Shown in pieces: positions 1 to 7,582 of a DNA stretch of 33,783 bases. Both the position numbers and the translations under genes were made by a program. Each line of letters starts with the position of its first letter. Position 1 is the first letter of the stretch. The DNA comes from an uncultured Flavobacterium sp. (GTDB lineage Bacteria; Bacteroidota; Bacteroidia; Flavobacteriales; Flavobacteriaceae): NCBI RefSeq assembly GCF_947632075.1, contig NZ_CANRNX010000020.1:1-33783 (forward strand), given 5' to 3'. Under the pieces are notes generated by a model, which made no database searches, was not told the DNA's origin, and worked only from the letters and a program-made list of their open reading frames with translations.

Positions 1-75
1 CGGAAAGCCTGACCGAGCATTTCCGCTAAATGTTATTTTAATCTATACAAAATGAGCGAGGGAACGCCGGAGAAA
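1..75. other. Left-edge intergenic fragment, locally GC-rich
   Basis: No gene can be supported here. Two patches (1-26 and 52-74) are clearly richer in G+C than the rest of the window. CGGAAA at 1-6 is complementary to TTTCCG at 20-25, so a short hairpin is possible. It lies downstream of the minus-strand DJ-1 gene. A minus-strand ATG at 22-20 opens a frame off the window edge, but six codons are too few to judge. It could be the end of a structured RNA, a dispersed repeat or the edge of a gene. Confidence 0.3.
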
Positions 76-651
76 TTAAGAAATTGTAATTCCTAAAAGT
101 TTATAAAACTCTTTTAAAATAGCTGGATGACCAGGCCAAGCCGGTGACGTTGTTAAATTACCATCGGTAATAGCTTCGTCTGCACCGATTTCTTTATAAG
201 ATCCGCCAGCAAGTTTTATATCTGGACCAACCGCTGGATAAGCAGTTAAAGTTCTGCCAGCTAAAACTTCGGCCGCAGTTAACACCTGAATTCCGTGGCA
301 AATAGCAGCAACTGGTAAATTTTTATCGAAGAAATATTTTGTCGCTAAAATCACACCTTCATTTAAACGAATATATTCTGGAGCGCGACCTCCACAAATA
401 TACAATCCGGCGTAGTCTTCAAGATTGATATTTTCAAAGGTTTGGTTTAACTGAAAATTATGTCCGCGTAATTCGGCATAAGTTTGAAATCCAACAAAAT
501 CGTGAATTGCCGTTGCAATAATTTCTCCTTTTTTCTTTCCAGGACAAACTACATCTACTTCACAACCAACAGATAATAAAGCTTGATAAGGAACCATAAT
601 TTCGTAATCTTCTACGAAATCACCTGCTAACATTAATATTTTTTTTGCCAT
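76..651 (-). CDS. DJ-1/PfpI family protein (class I glutamine amidotransferase-like)
   Basis: This is a cytoplasmic DJ-1/PfpI superfamily protein of 191 residues, the usual single-domain length. The nucleophile elbow AAICHGIQ places the conserved cysteine at 118 and histidine at 119. The acidic partner is Glu14 in FVEDYE, matching the Glu of PfpI. GGRAPEYIRLNE (88-99) is also typical of PfpI/YhbO-like members. The C-terminal TAYPAVGPDIKLAGG segment resembles plant DJ-1D proteins, which have glyoxalase III activity. Family members are reported as proteases, glyoxalases or chaperones, and sequence alone cannot choose between them. It starts at ATG and is divergent from the CsaA-like gene across 59 bp. 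It appears monocistronic. Confidence 0.9.
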   Translation of the reverse strand: MAKKILMLAGDFVEDYEIMVPYQALLSVGCEVDVVCPGKKKGEIIATAIHDFVGFQTYAELRGHNFQLNQTFENINLEDYAGLYICGGRAPEYIRLNEGVILATKYFFDKNLPVAAICHGIQVLTAAEVLAGRTLTAYPAVGPDIKLAGGSYKEIGADEAITDGNLTTSPAWPGHPAILKEFYKLLGITIS

Positions 652-710
652 GATTTATAGTTGTTTTTATTTAGAATTTTAAATTTACAAAAGTTATTAA
701 ATTTTAAACG

Positions 711-1049
711 ATGAAAGACAAAATAAATTGGGAAGATTTTGAAAAAATTGATATTCGGGCTGGAACTATCCTAGAGGCTAAACCTTTTGAAAAGGCAAAA
801 AATCCGTCGTATCAACTTTGGATTGATTTAGGTGAATTAGGTATTTTAAAATCATCTGCACAAATTACCCACCGCTATAATTGCGAAGATTTAATTGACA
901 AACAAATTATGGCTGTTGTTAATTTTCCTGAAAAACAGATAGCTAATTTCATGAGCGAATGTTTAATTCTAGGAATTATCGGTACAAACAAAGAGGTTAC
1001 TTTAATTGAACCCGAACAGAAAGTCGCAAATGGTTTAAGAATTGGATAA
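711..1049 (+). CDS. csaA: CsaA-like tRNA-binding domain protein
   Basis: This 112-residue protein is a single OB-fold tRNA-binding domain, the same fold as the C-terminal part of bacterial MetRS and as CsaA. The family pattern is visible as DFEKIDIRAGTI near residues 9-20, a Q-I-T segment around residues 50-53, and VVNFPEKQIANFMSECLILG towards the end. CsaA has been described as a small dimeric tRNA-binding protein with chaperone-like or export-related effects, and its exact role is unsettled. It begins at ATG, and rlmH follows on the same strand after 39 bp but has its own promoter signal. The csaA symbol is by family resemblance. Confidence 0.88.
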   Translation: MKDKINWEDFEKIDIRAGTILEAKPFEKAKNPSYQLWIDLGELGILKSSAQITHRYNCEDLIDKQIMAVVNFPEKQIANFMSECLILGIIGTNKEVTLIEPEQKVANGLRIG

Positions 1050-1072
1050 AAAAAATATAACTGTTACTTTTG
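1042..1072 (+). promoter_or_regulatory. Bacteroidetes-type promoter for rlmH
   Basis: TTG (1042-1044), 20 bp, then TACTTTTG (1065-1072) matches the TTG-N19-21-TAnnTTTG promoter of Bacteroidetes primary sigma factor. Transcription would start near 1077-1079, leaving a leader of only about 10 nt before the rlmH ATG at 1089. The -33 element overlaps the end of the upstream CsaA-like gene. Confidence 0.6.
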
Positions 1073-1088
1073 CAAAAAATATATCGGA

Positions 1089-1562
1089 ATGAACATTAAG
1101 TTACTTGCTATTGGAAAAACAGACAACAAAGCGTTACAAACTTTGATTGATGATTATATGAAACGTTTATCGTTTTATGTAAAATTTGATTTAGAAATCA
1201 TTCCGGATATTAAAAACGTAAAAAACTTATCTGAAAAGCAGCAAAAAGAAAAAGAAGGCGAACTTATTTTATCGAAAATAGGGAACACTGACCATTTGAT
1301 TTTACTTGATGAAAACGGTAAAACATTTTCGAGCGTTGGCTTTGCAGATGAGTTACAAAAAAAAATGAATACAGGTATTAAAACTTTGGTATTTGTAATT
1401 GGCGGACCTTACGGATTTTCTGATGACGTTTATAAAAAAGCAAACGGAAAGATTTCTCTTTCCGCTATGACTTTTTCACACCAAATGGTTCGTTTATTTG
1501 TAATTGAACAAATTTATCGTGGTTTTACTATTTTGAAAAATGAACCCTATCATCATCAATAA
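1089..1562 (+). CDS. rlmH: 23S rRNA (pseudouridine1915-N3)-methyltransferase RlmH
   Basis: RlmH is a SPOUT-superfamily methyltransferase that uses S-adenosylmethionine to methylate pseudouridine 1915 in helix 69 of 23S rRNA. The 157-residue length is normal. The SAM-binding trefoil-knot signature is present: LLDENGKTFSS (72-82), VIGGPYGFSDD (103-113) and ISLSAMTFSHQMVR (122-135). It ends in the family's PYH-type tail (EPYHHQ; Escherichia coli ends PYHRE). It starts at ATG behind its own promoter. Its 3' end overlaps the convergent lipoprotein gene by 7 bp and no terminator hairpin is visible there. Confidence 0.97.
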   Translation: MNIKLLAIGKTDNKALQTLIDDYMKRLSFYVKFDLEIIPDIKNVKNLSEKQQKEKEGELILSKIGNTDHLILLDENGKTFSSVGFADELQKKMNTGIKTLVFVIGGPYGFSDDVYKKANGKISLSAMTFSHQMVRLFVIEQIYRGFTILKNEPYHHQ

Positions 1563-2059
1563 ACAAAAATCTTAACAGCTTCTGTTACCGTATCATTAGT
1601 TGTGATTTTCACCATTTCTTGAATAAATTGCTCAACACTTGTTTCTTTCTTAAACTTAAGAACCGAATCGTTTGGAGATTCGTTAGTTACAAAGTCGAAT
1701 CCGTCAATTGGTAAATAAGCTGGCTTTTTAGAAATAGTATCTAAATAAATAAAATACATTTTTTTAGAATCTGGATGCATTCCATCTTTGTATTTTTTCT
1801 CCTTTAATCTTTGTACATCTGGAACAATAGAACTCAACGGCAAATTACTTTCAATACTAAAAACCCAATCTGTACTTCCTATTCGGTTATTTTCATTTAC
1901 TTCAAAAGAACCATCGTCGTTTTTTGTTATATATATAGGAGATTGTTCTACCAATTCTGCGACAACGGTTTTATCGGCACGAGAAATTTTCATTTCGTTT
2001 TTTGAACAAGAAACCAAAAACAAAATAGACACTATTGCAATTAGCTTATTTACTTTCAT
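1556..2059 (-). CDS. Hypothetical lipoprotein downstream of folP
   Basis: I do not recognise the family of this 167-residue protein. Its N-terminus is a lipoprotein signal peptide: basic MKVNK, a hydrophobic stretch, and a lipobox ending at Cys18 (LVSC), followed by SKNE. The rest is charged, without membrane segments or obvious catalytic motifs, and is probably a small periplasmic or outer-membrane-attached domain. Its ATG lies 14 bp inside the 3' end of folP, so the two are almost certainly co-transcribed and perhaps translationally coupled. A functional link to folate synthesis is not implied. Confidence 0.75.
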   Translation of the reverse strand: MKVNKLIAIVSILFLVSCSKNEMKISRADKTVVAELVEQSPIYITKNDDGSFEVNENNRIGSTDWVFSIESNLPLSSIVPDVQRLKEKKYKDGMHPDSKKMYFIYLDTISKKPAYLPIDGFDFVTNESPNDSVLKFKKETSVEQFIQEMVKITTNDTVTEAVKIFVY

Positions 2060-2879
2060 ACATTTTTTGAGTTAATTTTACACATTCTACTGCTTCTTTA
2101 ACATCGTGTGCACGCAACAACTTAGCTCCTTTCATTAAAGAAATGGTATGTAAAACAGTTGTTCCATTTAAAACATCACTTGGTTCTGTTTCAAGAAGTT
2201 TATAAATCATCGATTTTCGAGACAATGCAGATAAAACTGGCAGATTAAATTCGTTTAATAATTCTAATTTATTTAAAACTTCAAAATTCTGATTTAATGT
2301 TTTTGAAAAACCAAATCCAGGATCAAGAATTGCATCTACAATACCATATTGTTTTGCCTTTTCAATTCGTTCGGAAAAATAATACATCATGTCTTTCATC
2401 ACATCATCATAATCTGTAAATTTTTGCATGTTTTGGGGCGTTCCCTTCATATGCATCATAATGTAAGGAACTTTATAATTTCCAACAACTTCAAACATTT
2501 TATCATCAAGAAAACCTGCAGAAACATCGTTAATAATAACCGCACCATTTTCTATGCATTGTTTTGCAACTTCTGCTCGAAAAGTATCTATTGACAGAAT
2601 TACTTCAGGAAAATGTTTTACAATAGCCGAAACTGCAGCTAAAATACGATTTAATTCTTCTTCTTCAGAAACAAAAGGAGCGTTTGGCTGTGTTGAATAA
2701 GCCCCTAAATCAATTATAGAAGCACCTTCAATTAGCATTTTCTCAGTTTGATTTAAAAAATCGGTTTCTGTTTTATATTTACCACCATCGTAAAATGAAT
2801 TTGGAGTACAATTTAAAATTCCCATTACTTTTGGAACTTCAAAATCCATCAATCTTCCATTACAATTAATCGTCATCAT
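2046..2879 (-). CDS. folP: Dihydropteroate synthase
   Basis: FolP condenses para-aminobenzoate with 6-hydroxymethyl-7,8-dihydropterin diphosphate to form dihydropteroate in folate synthesis, and it is the sulfonamide target. The 277-residue protein has the standard TIM-barrel motifs in order: MGILNCTPNSFYDGG (19-33, the pABA/diphosphate loop), GASIIDLGAYSTQP, LSIDTFRAEV, IINDVSAG, MMHMKGTP, ILDPGFGFSKT, ALSRKSM and the C-terminal RAHDV. Two adjacent ATG codons (2879, 2876) could serve as start. It is divergent from the DUF1599 operon, and a hypothetical lipoprotein gene overlaps its 3' end. Confidence 0.97.
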   Translation of the reverse strand: MMTINCNGRLMDFEVPKVMGILNCTPNSFYDGGKYKTETDFLNQTEKMLIEGASIIDLGAYSTQPNAPFVSEEEELNRILAAVSAIVKHFPEVILSIDTFRAEVAKQCIENGAVIINDVSAGFLDDKMFEVVGNYKVPYIMMHMKGTPQNMQKFTDYDDVMKDMMYYFSERIEKAKQYGIVDAILDPGFGFSKTLNQNFEVLNKLELLNEFNLPVLSALSRKSMIYKLLETEPSDVLNGTTVLHTISLMKGAKLLRAHDVKEAVECVKLTQKMYESK

Positions 2880-2900
2880 CTATCTTTAAAAGTTAAAATA

Positions 2901-2908
2901 CAAAAATA
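2901..2908 (-). promoter_or_regulatory. Candidate -7 element for folP
   Basis: Read on the minus strand this is TATTTTTG, matching TAnnTTTG, 22 bp upstream of the folP ATG. I see no good TTG at the expected distance, so support is partial. Confidence 0.4.
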
Positions 2909-2952
2909 CTCAATTTGCAGAGTATAATATTTTAAAAGCTAAAGTTTATTCT

Positions 2953-2960
2953 TATTTTTG
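2953..2960 (+). promoter_or_regulatory. Candidate -7 element for the DUF1599-tpiA operon
   Basis: TATTTTTG matches TAnnTTTG and lies 20 bp before the ATG of the DUF1599 gene. There is no clear TTG at -33. It would serve the whole plus-strand operon down to the terminator after tpiA. Confidence 0.42.
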
Positions 2961-2980
2961 ATGAAATTAAGAAAATAAAA

Positions 2981-3535
2981 ATGAACAATACTTCTGAACA
3001 ATATAACGTTATTATTGCAATTTGTAGAAATTTATATACAAAAAAATTACAAGATTACGGTTGCGCATGGCGAATTCTAAGATTACCCTCTTTAACTGAT
3101 CAAATTTTCATTAAAGCTCAACGTATTCGAAGCTTACAAGAGAATGAAGTAAGAAAAGTAGATGAAGACGAAACGTCTGAATTCATTGGAATTATCAATT
3201 ACTGCGTAATGGCTTTAATTCAGATTGAAAAAGGAATTGCTACCAAACCAGATTTAACTAACGAAGAAGCAATTGCACTTTATGATAAACATATTGAAGA
3301 GACGAAGAATTTAATGTTGAATAAAAATCATGATTATGGTGAAGCTTGGCGCGAAATGCGTGTAAGTTCTTGTACAGATATTATTTTACAGAAACTGCTT
3401 CGAGTTAAACAAATTGAAGACAATCAAGGAAAAACTTTGGTTTCTGAAGGCATTGACGCTAACTATCAAGACATGATTAACTATGCCGTTTTTTCTTTAA
3501 TTTTAATGGGATTCGCCAATCTTAAACAACAATAA
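2981..3535 (+). CDS. DUF1599 (Nmad1-type) protein with two tandem repeats
   Basis: This 184-residue protein belongs to DUF1599, named nucleotide modification associated domain 1 in comparative genomics. Its biochemical function is not established. The protein is an internal duplication. KLQDYGCAWRILRLPSLTD (about 18-40) and the downstream KNHDYGEAWREMRVSSCTD (about 112-134) share the pattern DYGxAWRxxRxxSxTD followed by IxxKxxRxxxI. Conserved Asp, Tyr, Trp and Arg in both copies suggest a ligand-binding role. It is soluble with no signal peptide. It heads an operon: the MauE/DoxX-like gene follows after 8 bp. Confidence 0.85.
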   Translation: MNNTSEQYNVIIAICRNLYTKKLQDYGCAWRILRLPSLTDQIFIKAQRIRSLQENEVRKVDEDETSEFIGIINYCVMALIQIEKGIATKPDLTNEEAIALYDKHIEETKNLMLNKNHDYGEAWREMRVSSCTDIILQKLLRVKQIEDNQGKTLVSEGIDANYQDMINYAVFSLILMGFANLKQQ

Positions 3536-3543
3536 AATACATC

Positions 3544-4647
3544 ATGAAAATAATCACCCAATTTGCCCGAATTTTTGTAGGAATTTTATTTATCATTTCT
3601 GGTTTAATCAAATTGAATGATCCGGTTGGATTTTCATTTAAACTCGATGAGTATTTTTCTGAACCTGTTTTCAACTTACCTTTTTTACAACCTTTAGCTT
3701 TAAGTTTAGCTGTAATTATAGTAATTGTAGAAGTAATTTTAGGAGTTTTATTATTAATTGGTTTCAAAAAGAAATTTACACTTTGGAGCTTATTTTTAAT
3801 GATTTTCTTTTTTACATTTTTAACTTTCTATTCGGCTTACTTCAACAAAGTAACAGATTGTGGTTGTTTTGGAGACGCTTTAAAATTAACTCCATGGCAA
3901 TCATTTAGTAAAGATGTTGTTTTATTGGTTTTAATTCTGATTTTATTTGCTGGCCAAAAATTTATTACGCCTATATTTAAATCAAACGGAATAAATTATG
4001 CGATATCAACTTTAGCTTTGGCTTTATGTGGTTATTTAGGATTCCATGTTTTAAACCATTTACCAGTAATTGATTTTCGTGCTTATAAAGTTGGAACAAA
4101 TATCCGAAAAGGAATGGAAATTCCAGAAGGAGCTCCTCAATCTGAATATGATATTGTTTTTAAATACAATGTGAATGGTGTTGAAACTGATTTTAAAATG
4201 GATGAACTTGCCAACTTACCTGAAGGCGCAGAGTTTATTTCACGTGAAGAAAAATTATTAGTTCAAGGTTACGAACCGCCAATTCATGATTTTTCAATTG
4301 AAAAAGATGGAGAAAACTTTATGGACCAATTCTTAGAAGAACCAAAACTTGTTATGTTTACAAGTTATAATTTAAACTTAGCTTCAGAAGAAGGTTTAGT
4401 AAAACTTAATGAAATTTCAAATCAGGCTAAAGCTAAGGGTTATCAAGTTATTGCTTTAACAGCATCAAACGAAGAAACAATTGAAAACTTTAATAAAGAA
4501 TACGACTTTAATTTCGATTTTTATTTTTGCGATGCAACGACAATTAAAACAATTGAAAGAGCTAACCCAAGTATCATAGTTTTAGAATACGGAACGATTG
4601 TAGAAAAATTGCATTGGCAAGATGCTTCAAAAATGACCTTAAAATAA
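3544..4647 (+). CDS. MauE/DoxX-like membrane protein with C-terminal thioredoxin-like domain (BT_3928 family)
   Basis: This 367-residue inner-membrane protein is of the kind annotated as BT_3928 family in Bacteroidetes. The N-terminal part (about 1-165) has four to five hydrophobic segments of DoxX/MauE type, including GILFIISGLIKLNDP and the CGCFG motif near residue 103, a redox-type cysteine pair typical of MauE. Another hydrophobic segment follows, and residues about 230-367 form a soluble domain that looks like a thioredoxin-fold relative but lacks a CxxC. Its operon also carries a TlpA-like lipoprotein two genes downstream, which fits a role in envelope thiol redox. It is 8 bp from the upstream gene and 1 bp from the downstream one. 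Confidence 0.8.
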   Translation: MKIITQFARIFVGILFIISGLIKLNDPVGFSFKLDEYFSEPVFNLPFLQPLALSLAVIIVIVEVILGVLLLIGFKKKFTLWSLFLMIFFFTFLTFYSAYFNKVTDCGCFGDALKLTPWQSFSKDVVLLVLILILFAGQKFITPIFKSNGINYAISTLALALCGYLGFHVLNHLPVIDFRAYKVGTNIRKGMEIPEGAPQSEYDIVFKYNVNGVETDFKMDELANLPEGAEFISREEKLLVQGYEPPIHDFSIEKDGENFMDQFLEEPKLVMFTSYNLNLASEEGLVKLNEISNQAKAKGYQVIALTASNEETIENFNKEYDFNFDFYFCDATTIKTIERANPSIIVLEYGTIVEKLHWQDASKMTLK

Positions 4648-4648
4648 T

Positions 4649-5725
4649 TTGTTACGCTATTTCTTAAATAAATTAGGTTACGGAATTTTAACGCTTTGGG
4701 GCGTTATTACGGTAGTTTTTTTTCTGTTTAACATTCTTCCTGGAGATCCAGCTCGAATGATGTTAGATCAAAATGAAAACTCGGAACAATTAGCAATCAT
4801 TAAAAAGAAATATGGTTTTGATTTACCTATTTCTCAACAATACATCAATTATCTAAATGATTTGTCTGTAGTTTCATTCCATACAAAAAACACAAATAAT
4901 TATACGTTCTTTGATCCAAATAAATACAATGGAATAAAACTTTTCGAATTAAAAAATAACAATATTGTTTTAAAAACACCTTATTTGAGAGAAAGCTTCC
5001 AAAAGAATGGAAAAAAAGTAACCGATATTATTGCTGAAACATTACCAAACACCATTTTCTTAGCTTTCTTTGCTGTAGGAATTGCCATTTTTCTTGGTAT
5101 TTTATTAGGCATTTTATCAGCCTTATATAAAGACACCGTTTTTGATAAAACCATCGCAATTATAAGTACTTTCGGAATGAGCTTACCTTCTTTCTTTTGT
5201 GCGATTTTAGCAACATGGATTTTTGGTTTTCTTCTAAACGAATACACCGGATTAAACATGACCGGAAGTTTATACGAAGTTGATGATTATGGCGAAGGAG
5301 TTCATTTACAATTGAAAAACAGCATTTTACCTGCAATTGTTTTAGGAATTCGTCCGCTTGGTGTTGTAATCCAATTGATGAGGAATTCATTATTAGAAGT
5401 TCTAAATCAAGATTACATTCGTACAGCAAAAGCAAAAGGTTTATCTATGGCAAAAATTGTATGTAAACATGCTTTAAAAAATGCATTAAATCCAGTAGTA
5501 ACAGCTGTTTCTGGTTGGTTTGCATCAATGTTAGCAGGTTCAGTTTTTGTTGAATTTATTTTTGGTTGGAACGGTTTGGGTAAAGAAATTGTCGATGCCT
5601 TAAATAATTTAGATTTACCAATAATTATGGGATCGGTGTTGGTAATTGCAACTACTTTTGTAATCATAACCATTTTGGTAGATATGATTTATGCGTATTT
5701 AGATCCGAAAATAAAATTGAATTAA
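4649..5725 (+). CDS. DppB/OppB-type ABC transporter permease
   Basis: This 358-residue integral membrane permease is of the dipeptide/oligopeptide/nickel ABC importer type. The N-terminus LGYGILTLWGVITVVFFLFN with GDPAR just after is the classic DppB opening. The cytoplasmic coupling segment RTAKAKGLSMAKIVCKHALK (about 254-273) corresponds to the EAA loop, and about six membrane segments are visible. An enlarged hydrophilic segment (about 70-120) makes it longer than E. coli DppB. The start is TTG, directly after the previous stop; the sequence from that TTG encodes the conserved N-terminus. No partner permease, ATPase or binding protein is nearby, so those must be encoded elsewhere. Confidence 0.88.
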   Translation: MLRYFLNKLGYGILTLWGVITVVFFLFNILPGDPARMMLDQNENSEQLAIIKKKYGFDLPISQQYINYLNDLSVVSFHTKNTNNYTFFDPNKYNGIKLFELKNNNIVLKTPYLRESFQKNGKKVTDIIAETLPNTIFLAFFAVGIAIFLGILLGILSALYKDTVFDKTIAIISTFGMSLPSFFCAILATWIFGFLLNEYTGLNMTGSLYEVDDYGEGVHLQLKNSILPAIVLGIRPLGVVIQLMRNSLLEVLNQDYIRTAKAKGLSMAKIVCKHALKNALNPVVTAVSGWFASMLAGSVFVEFIFGWNGLGKEIVDALNNLDLPIIMGSVLVIATTFVIITILVDMIYAYLDPKIKLN

Positions 5726-5727
5726 TT

Positions 5728-6336
5728 ATGAAAAAAAATATAACATTAGCTTTATTAGCAAGTAGTTTAATTTTAGCTTCTTGCAAAAAAAATGAAGGAC
5801 ACACCTTAGAAAAACTTGATAATGAAATTGCAACTGGCTTTGAAAACATTAAAGACAGTACAAAATCACACCGAGATACAATTGTTGTTAATGATGAATT
5901 TAAAAAAGTAACTTTAAATAAAGAATTCACAACATTAGATGGAAATAAAATTTCGTTCAAAAACATTCTAAACGAAAATAAAGGAAAAACAATAGTAATT
6001 GATATTTGGGCTTCATGGTGTCCGGATTGTATTAAAGGTTTTCCAAGTTTAGAAGAAGTTCAAAAAAAATATCCAGATGCAGCTTATGTTTTTCTTTCAT
6101 TAGATAAAACAGAAGAAGCTTGGAAACAAGCAATAGAAAAATATAATCTTAAAGGTTCACACTATTATTTAAATGAAAAAATGAGTGGAGAATTTGGAAA
6201 ATCAATTGATTTAGATTGGATTCCACGTTATATCATCGTAAATAAACAAGGGAAAATCGCAGATTATAAATCGATTGTAGCTGATGATAAAACATTTTTA
6301 TTTACTTTAAAAAATTCAGAAAAAAAAGACCAATAA
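5728..6336 (+). CDS. TlpA-like thioredoxin-fold lipoprotein
   Basis: This 202-residue envelope protein is predicted to be a thiol-disulfide oxidoreductase. A lipoprotein signal peptide ends with LASC (Cys19). After a charged linker, residues about 60-200 form a TlpA/AhpC-TSA-type thioredoxin domain with the active site WASWCPDC (94-101), a cis-proline-type segment in WIPRYIIVN, and the usual lid region. It probably faces the periplasm and reduces or resolves disulfides, or acts in cytochrome c maturation. The MauE/DoxX-like protein encoded two genes upstream is a plausible electron partner. The gene is 2 bp after the permease stop and 1 bp before tpiA. Confidence 0.87.
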   Translation: MKKNITLALLASSLILASCKKNEGHTLEKLDNEIATGFENIKDSTKSHRDTIVVNDEFKKVTLNKEFTTLDGNKISFKNILNENKGKTIVIDIWASWCPDCIKGFPSLEEVQKKYPDAAYVFLSLDKTEEAWKQAIEKYNLKGSHYYLNEKMSGEFGKSIDLDWIPRYIIVNKQGKIADYKSIVADDKTFLFTLKNSEKKDQ

Positions 6337-6337
6337 T

Positions 6338-7090
6338 ATGAGACATTCAATTGTAGCAGGAAACTGGAAAATGCATAAAAATGCTAAAGAAACTTCAGCA
6401 TTCTTAAATGAGTTGATTAACGATTTACCAAACGATAAAGAAGTAGAAATCATTGTTGCACCACCATTTACAAACTTACTAATTGCAACACAACAATTAG
6501 AAGGTACAAATATTGGTGTAGCTGCGCAAAATATGCATCAGGCTGACGGTGGAGCATTTACAGGTGAAATTTCTGCAGACATGCTAACAAGCATTGGAGT
6601 TGATATTGTTATTCTAGGTCATTCTGAAAGAAGACAATATTTTAAAGAAACGGATGCTACTTTAGCTAATAAAGTTGATACGGCATTAAGACATAATATG
6701 CGAATTATTTTCTGTGTAGGCGAAGAATTAAAAGATAGAGAAAACAAACAATTTAAAAATGTTGTTTATTATCAATTAAAAGATGCCTTATTTCATTTGC
6801 CAAAACAAGCTTGGGAAAACATTATAATTGCTTACGAACCTGTTTGGGCAATTGGTACAGGATTAACTGCAGCACCAGAACAAGCACAAGAAATGCACCA
6901 ATACATTCGCGAACAAATTGCACATCAATATGATCAGCATGTAGCAGATAATACTTCTATTCTTTACGGAGGAAGCGTTAAACCAGAAAATGCAAAAGAA
7001 ATTTTCTCTAAACCAGATGTTGATGGTGGTTTAATTGGAGGAGCTGCTTTAAATGCAAAAGATTTTTCTGCTATTGTAAGCGCAATATAA
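6338..7090 (+). CDS. tpiA: Triosephosphate isomerase
   Basis: TpiA interconverts dihydroxyacetone phosphate and glyceraldehyde-3-phosphate in glycolysis and gluconeogenesis. The 250-residue protein has every key residue: Asn9 and Lys11 in AGNWKMHKN, His95 in LGHSERR, and catalytic Glu167 in AYEPVWAIGTG, which also starts the phosphate-gripping loop 6. YGGSVKPEN (210-218) binds phosphate. It is cytoplasmic. It is the last gene of an operon of otherwise envelope-directed proteins, beginning 1 bp after the thioredoxin-like lipoprotein gene, and is followed by a strong terminator. Confidence 0.98.
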   Translation: MRHSIVAGNWKMHKNAKETSAFLNELINDLPNDKEVEIIVAPPFTNLLIATQQLEGTNIGVAAQNMHQADGGAFTGEISADMLTSIGVDIVILGHSERRQYFKETDATLANKVDTALRHNMRIIFCVGEELKDRENKQFKNVVYYQLKDALFHLPKQAWENIIIAYEPVWAIGTGLTAAPEQAQEMHQYIREQIAHQYDQHVADNTSILYGGSVKPENAKEIFSKPDVDGGLIGGAALNAKDFSAIVSAI

Positions 7091-7094
7091 TTTT

Positions 7095-7124
7095 AAAAGC
7101 TGTAAATTCGTTTACAGCTTTTTA
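7095..7124 (+). terminator. Rho-independent terminator after tpiA with a UUCG loop
   Basis: AAAAGCTGTAAA (7095-7106) pairs perfectly with TTTACAGCTTTT (7111-7122) across a TTCG loop, followed by further T. The loop sequence matches the stable UUCG tetraloop, although the closing pair here is A-U. Confidence 0.85.
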
Positions 7125-7138
7125 TTTAATATTTAAAT

Positions 7139-7582
7139 ATGAAACAAACTTTTCTAATTTTTTGTACAATTCTGTTTTCTATACCATCGTTTTCACAAAC
7201 TCAATTATATGGCCCTACGATTTCGTATCAGTCTCAGAGTGGAAACATGGCAAAAATAGGTGGTTTTTATCTTCATAATTCAGAAAGTAACTTTACTTAT
7301 AAAATAGATGCAACTGCAAACTTGGCTTATTTTAGAGGTAAGTTCAGAGCAATTCCAGAAATTGGATTTACTTTTTATCCAAAACCAGATTATTTAATTT
7401 CACCTACATTAGAAGCTGAAGTTTCACCTTACACTTTTACACCAAAAATAGGTTTTTCAATTCTTACTATGGTCGATTTTTCGTTTGGATACGGAATTGA
7501 AACAAACACTAAAACAAATTTAAAACCAATAAGAGGGTTTACTTTTACGTTTGGTTTAAATATTCCTATAAATGCATTTTAA
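7139..7582 (+). CDS. Small secreted beta-rich protein, possibly an outer-membrane barrel
   Basis: I do not recognise the family. The 147-residue protein has a Sec signal peptide (MKQTFLIFCTILFSIPSFSQ, cleavage after about residue 19-20). The mature part alternates aromatic and polar residues in short strands (for example GGFYLHN, YFRGKF, FTFYPKP, GFTFTFGLN) and ends in Phe, a pattern common in outer-membrane beta-barrels. With about 128 mature residues, an eight-strand barrel would be possible. It sits between the tpiA terminator and a bidirectional terminator, so it is probably a separate transcript. I saw no clear TAnnTTTG upstream. Confidence 0.7.
   Translation: MKQTFLIFCTILFSIPSFSQTQLYGPTISYQSQSGNMAKIGGFYLHNSESNFTYKIDATANLAYFRGKFRAIPEIGFTFYPKPDYLISPTLEAEVSPYTFTPKIGFSILTMVDFSFGYGIETNTKTNLKPIRGFTFTFGLNIPINAF

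Noticed and set aside
1..75. Signal-recognition-particle RNA or RNase P RNA end
   Set aside because: GGTCAGG on the minus strand recalls the SRP core, but the conserved GGAAGG-AGCA part does not follow and the RNase P signature is absent.
1788..2075. Two plus-strand open frames opposite the lipoprotein gene
   Set aside because: They are antisense to a gene with a clear lipoprotein signal peptide and show no domain or start context.
5664..5966. 100-codon minus-strand frame across the permease/thioredoxin junction
   Set aside because: It is antisense to two recognisable genes and the product is a Phe/Leu/Ser-rich shadow typical of AT-rich DNA.
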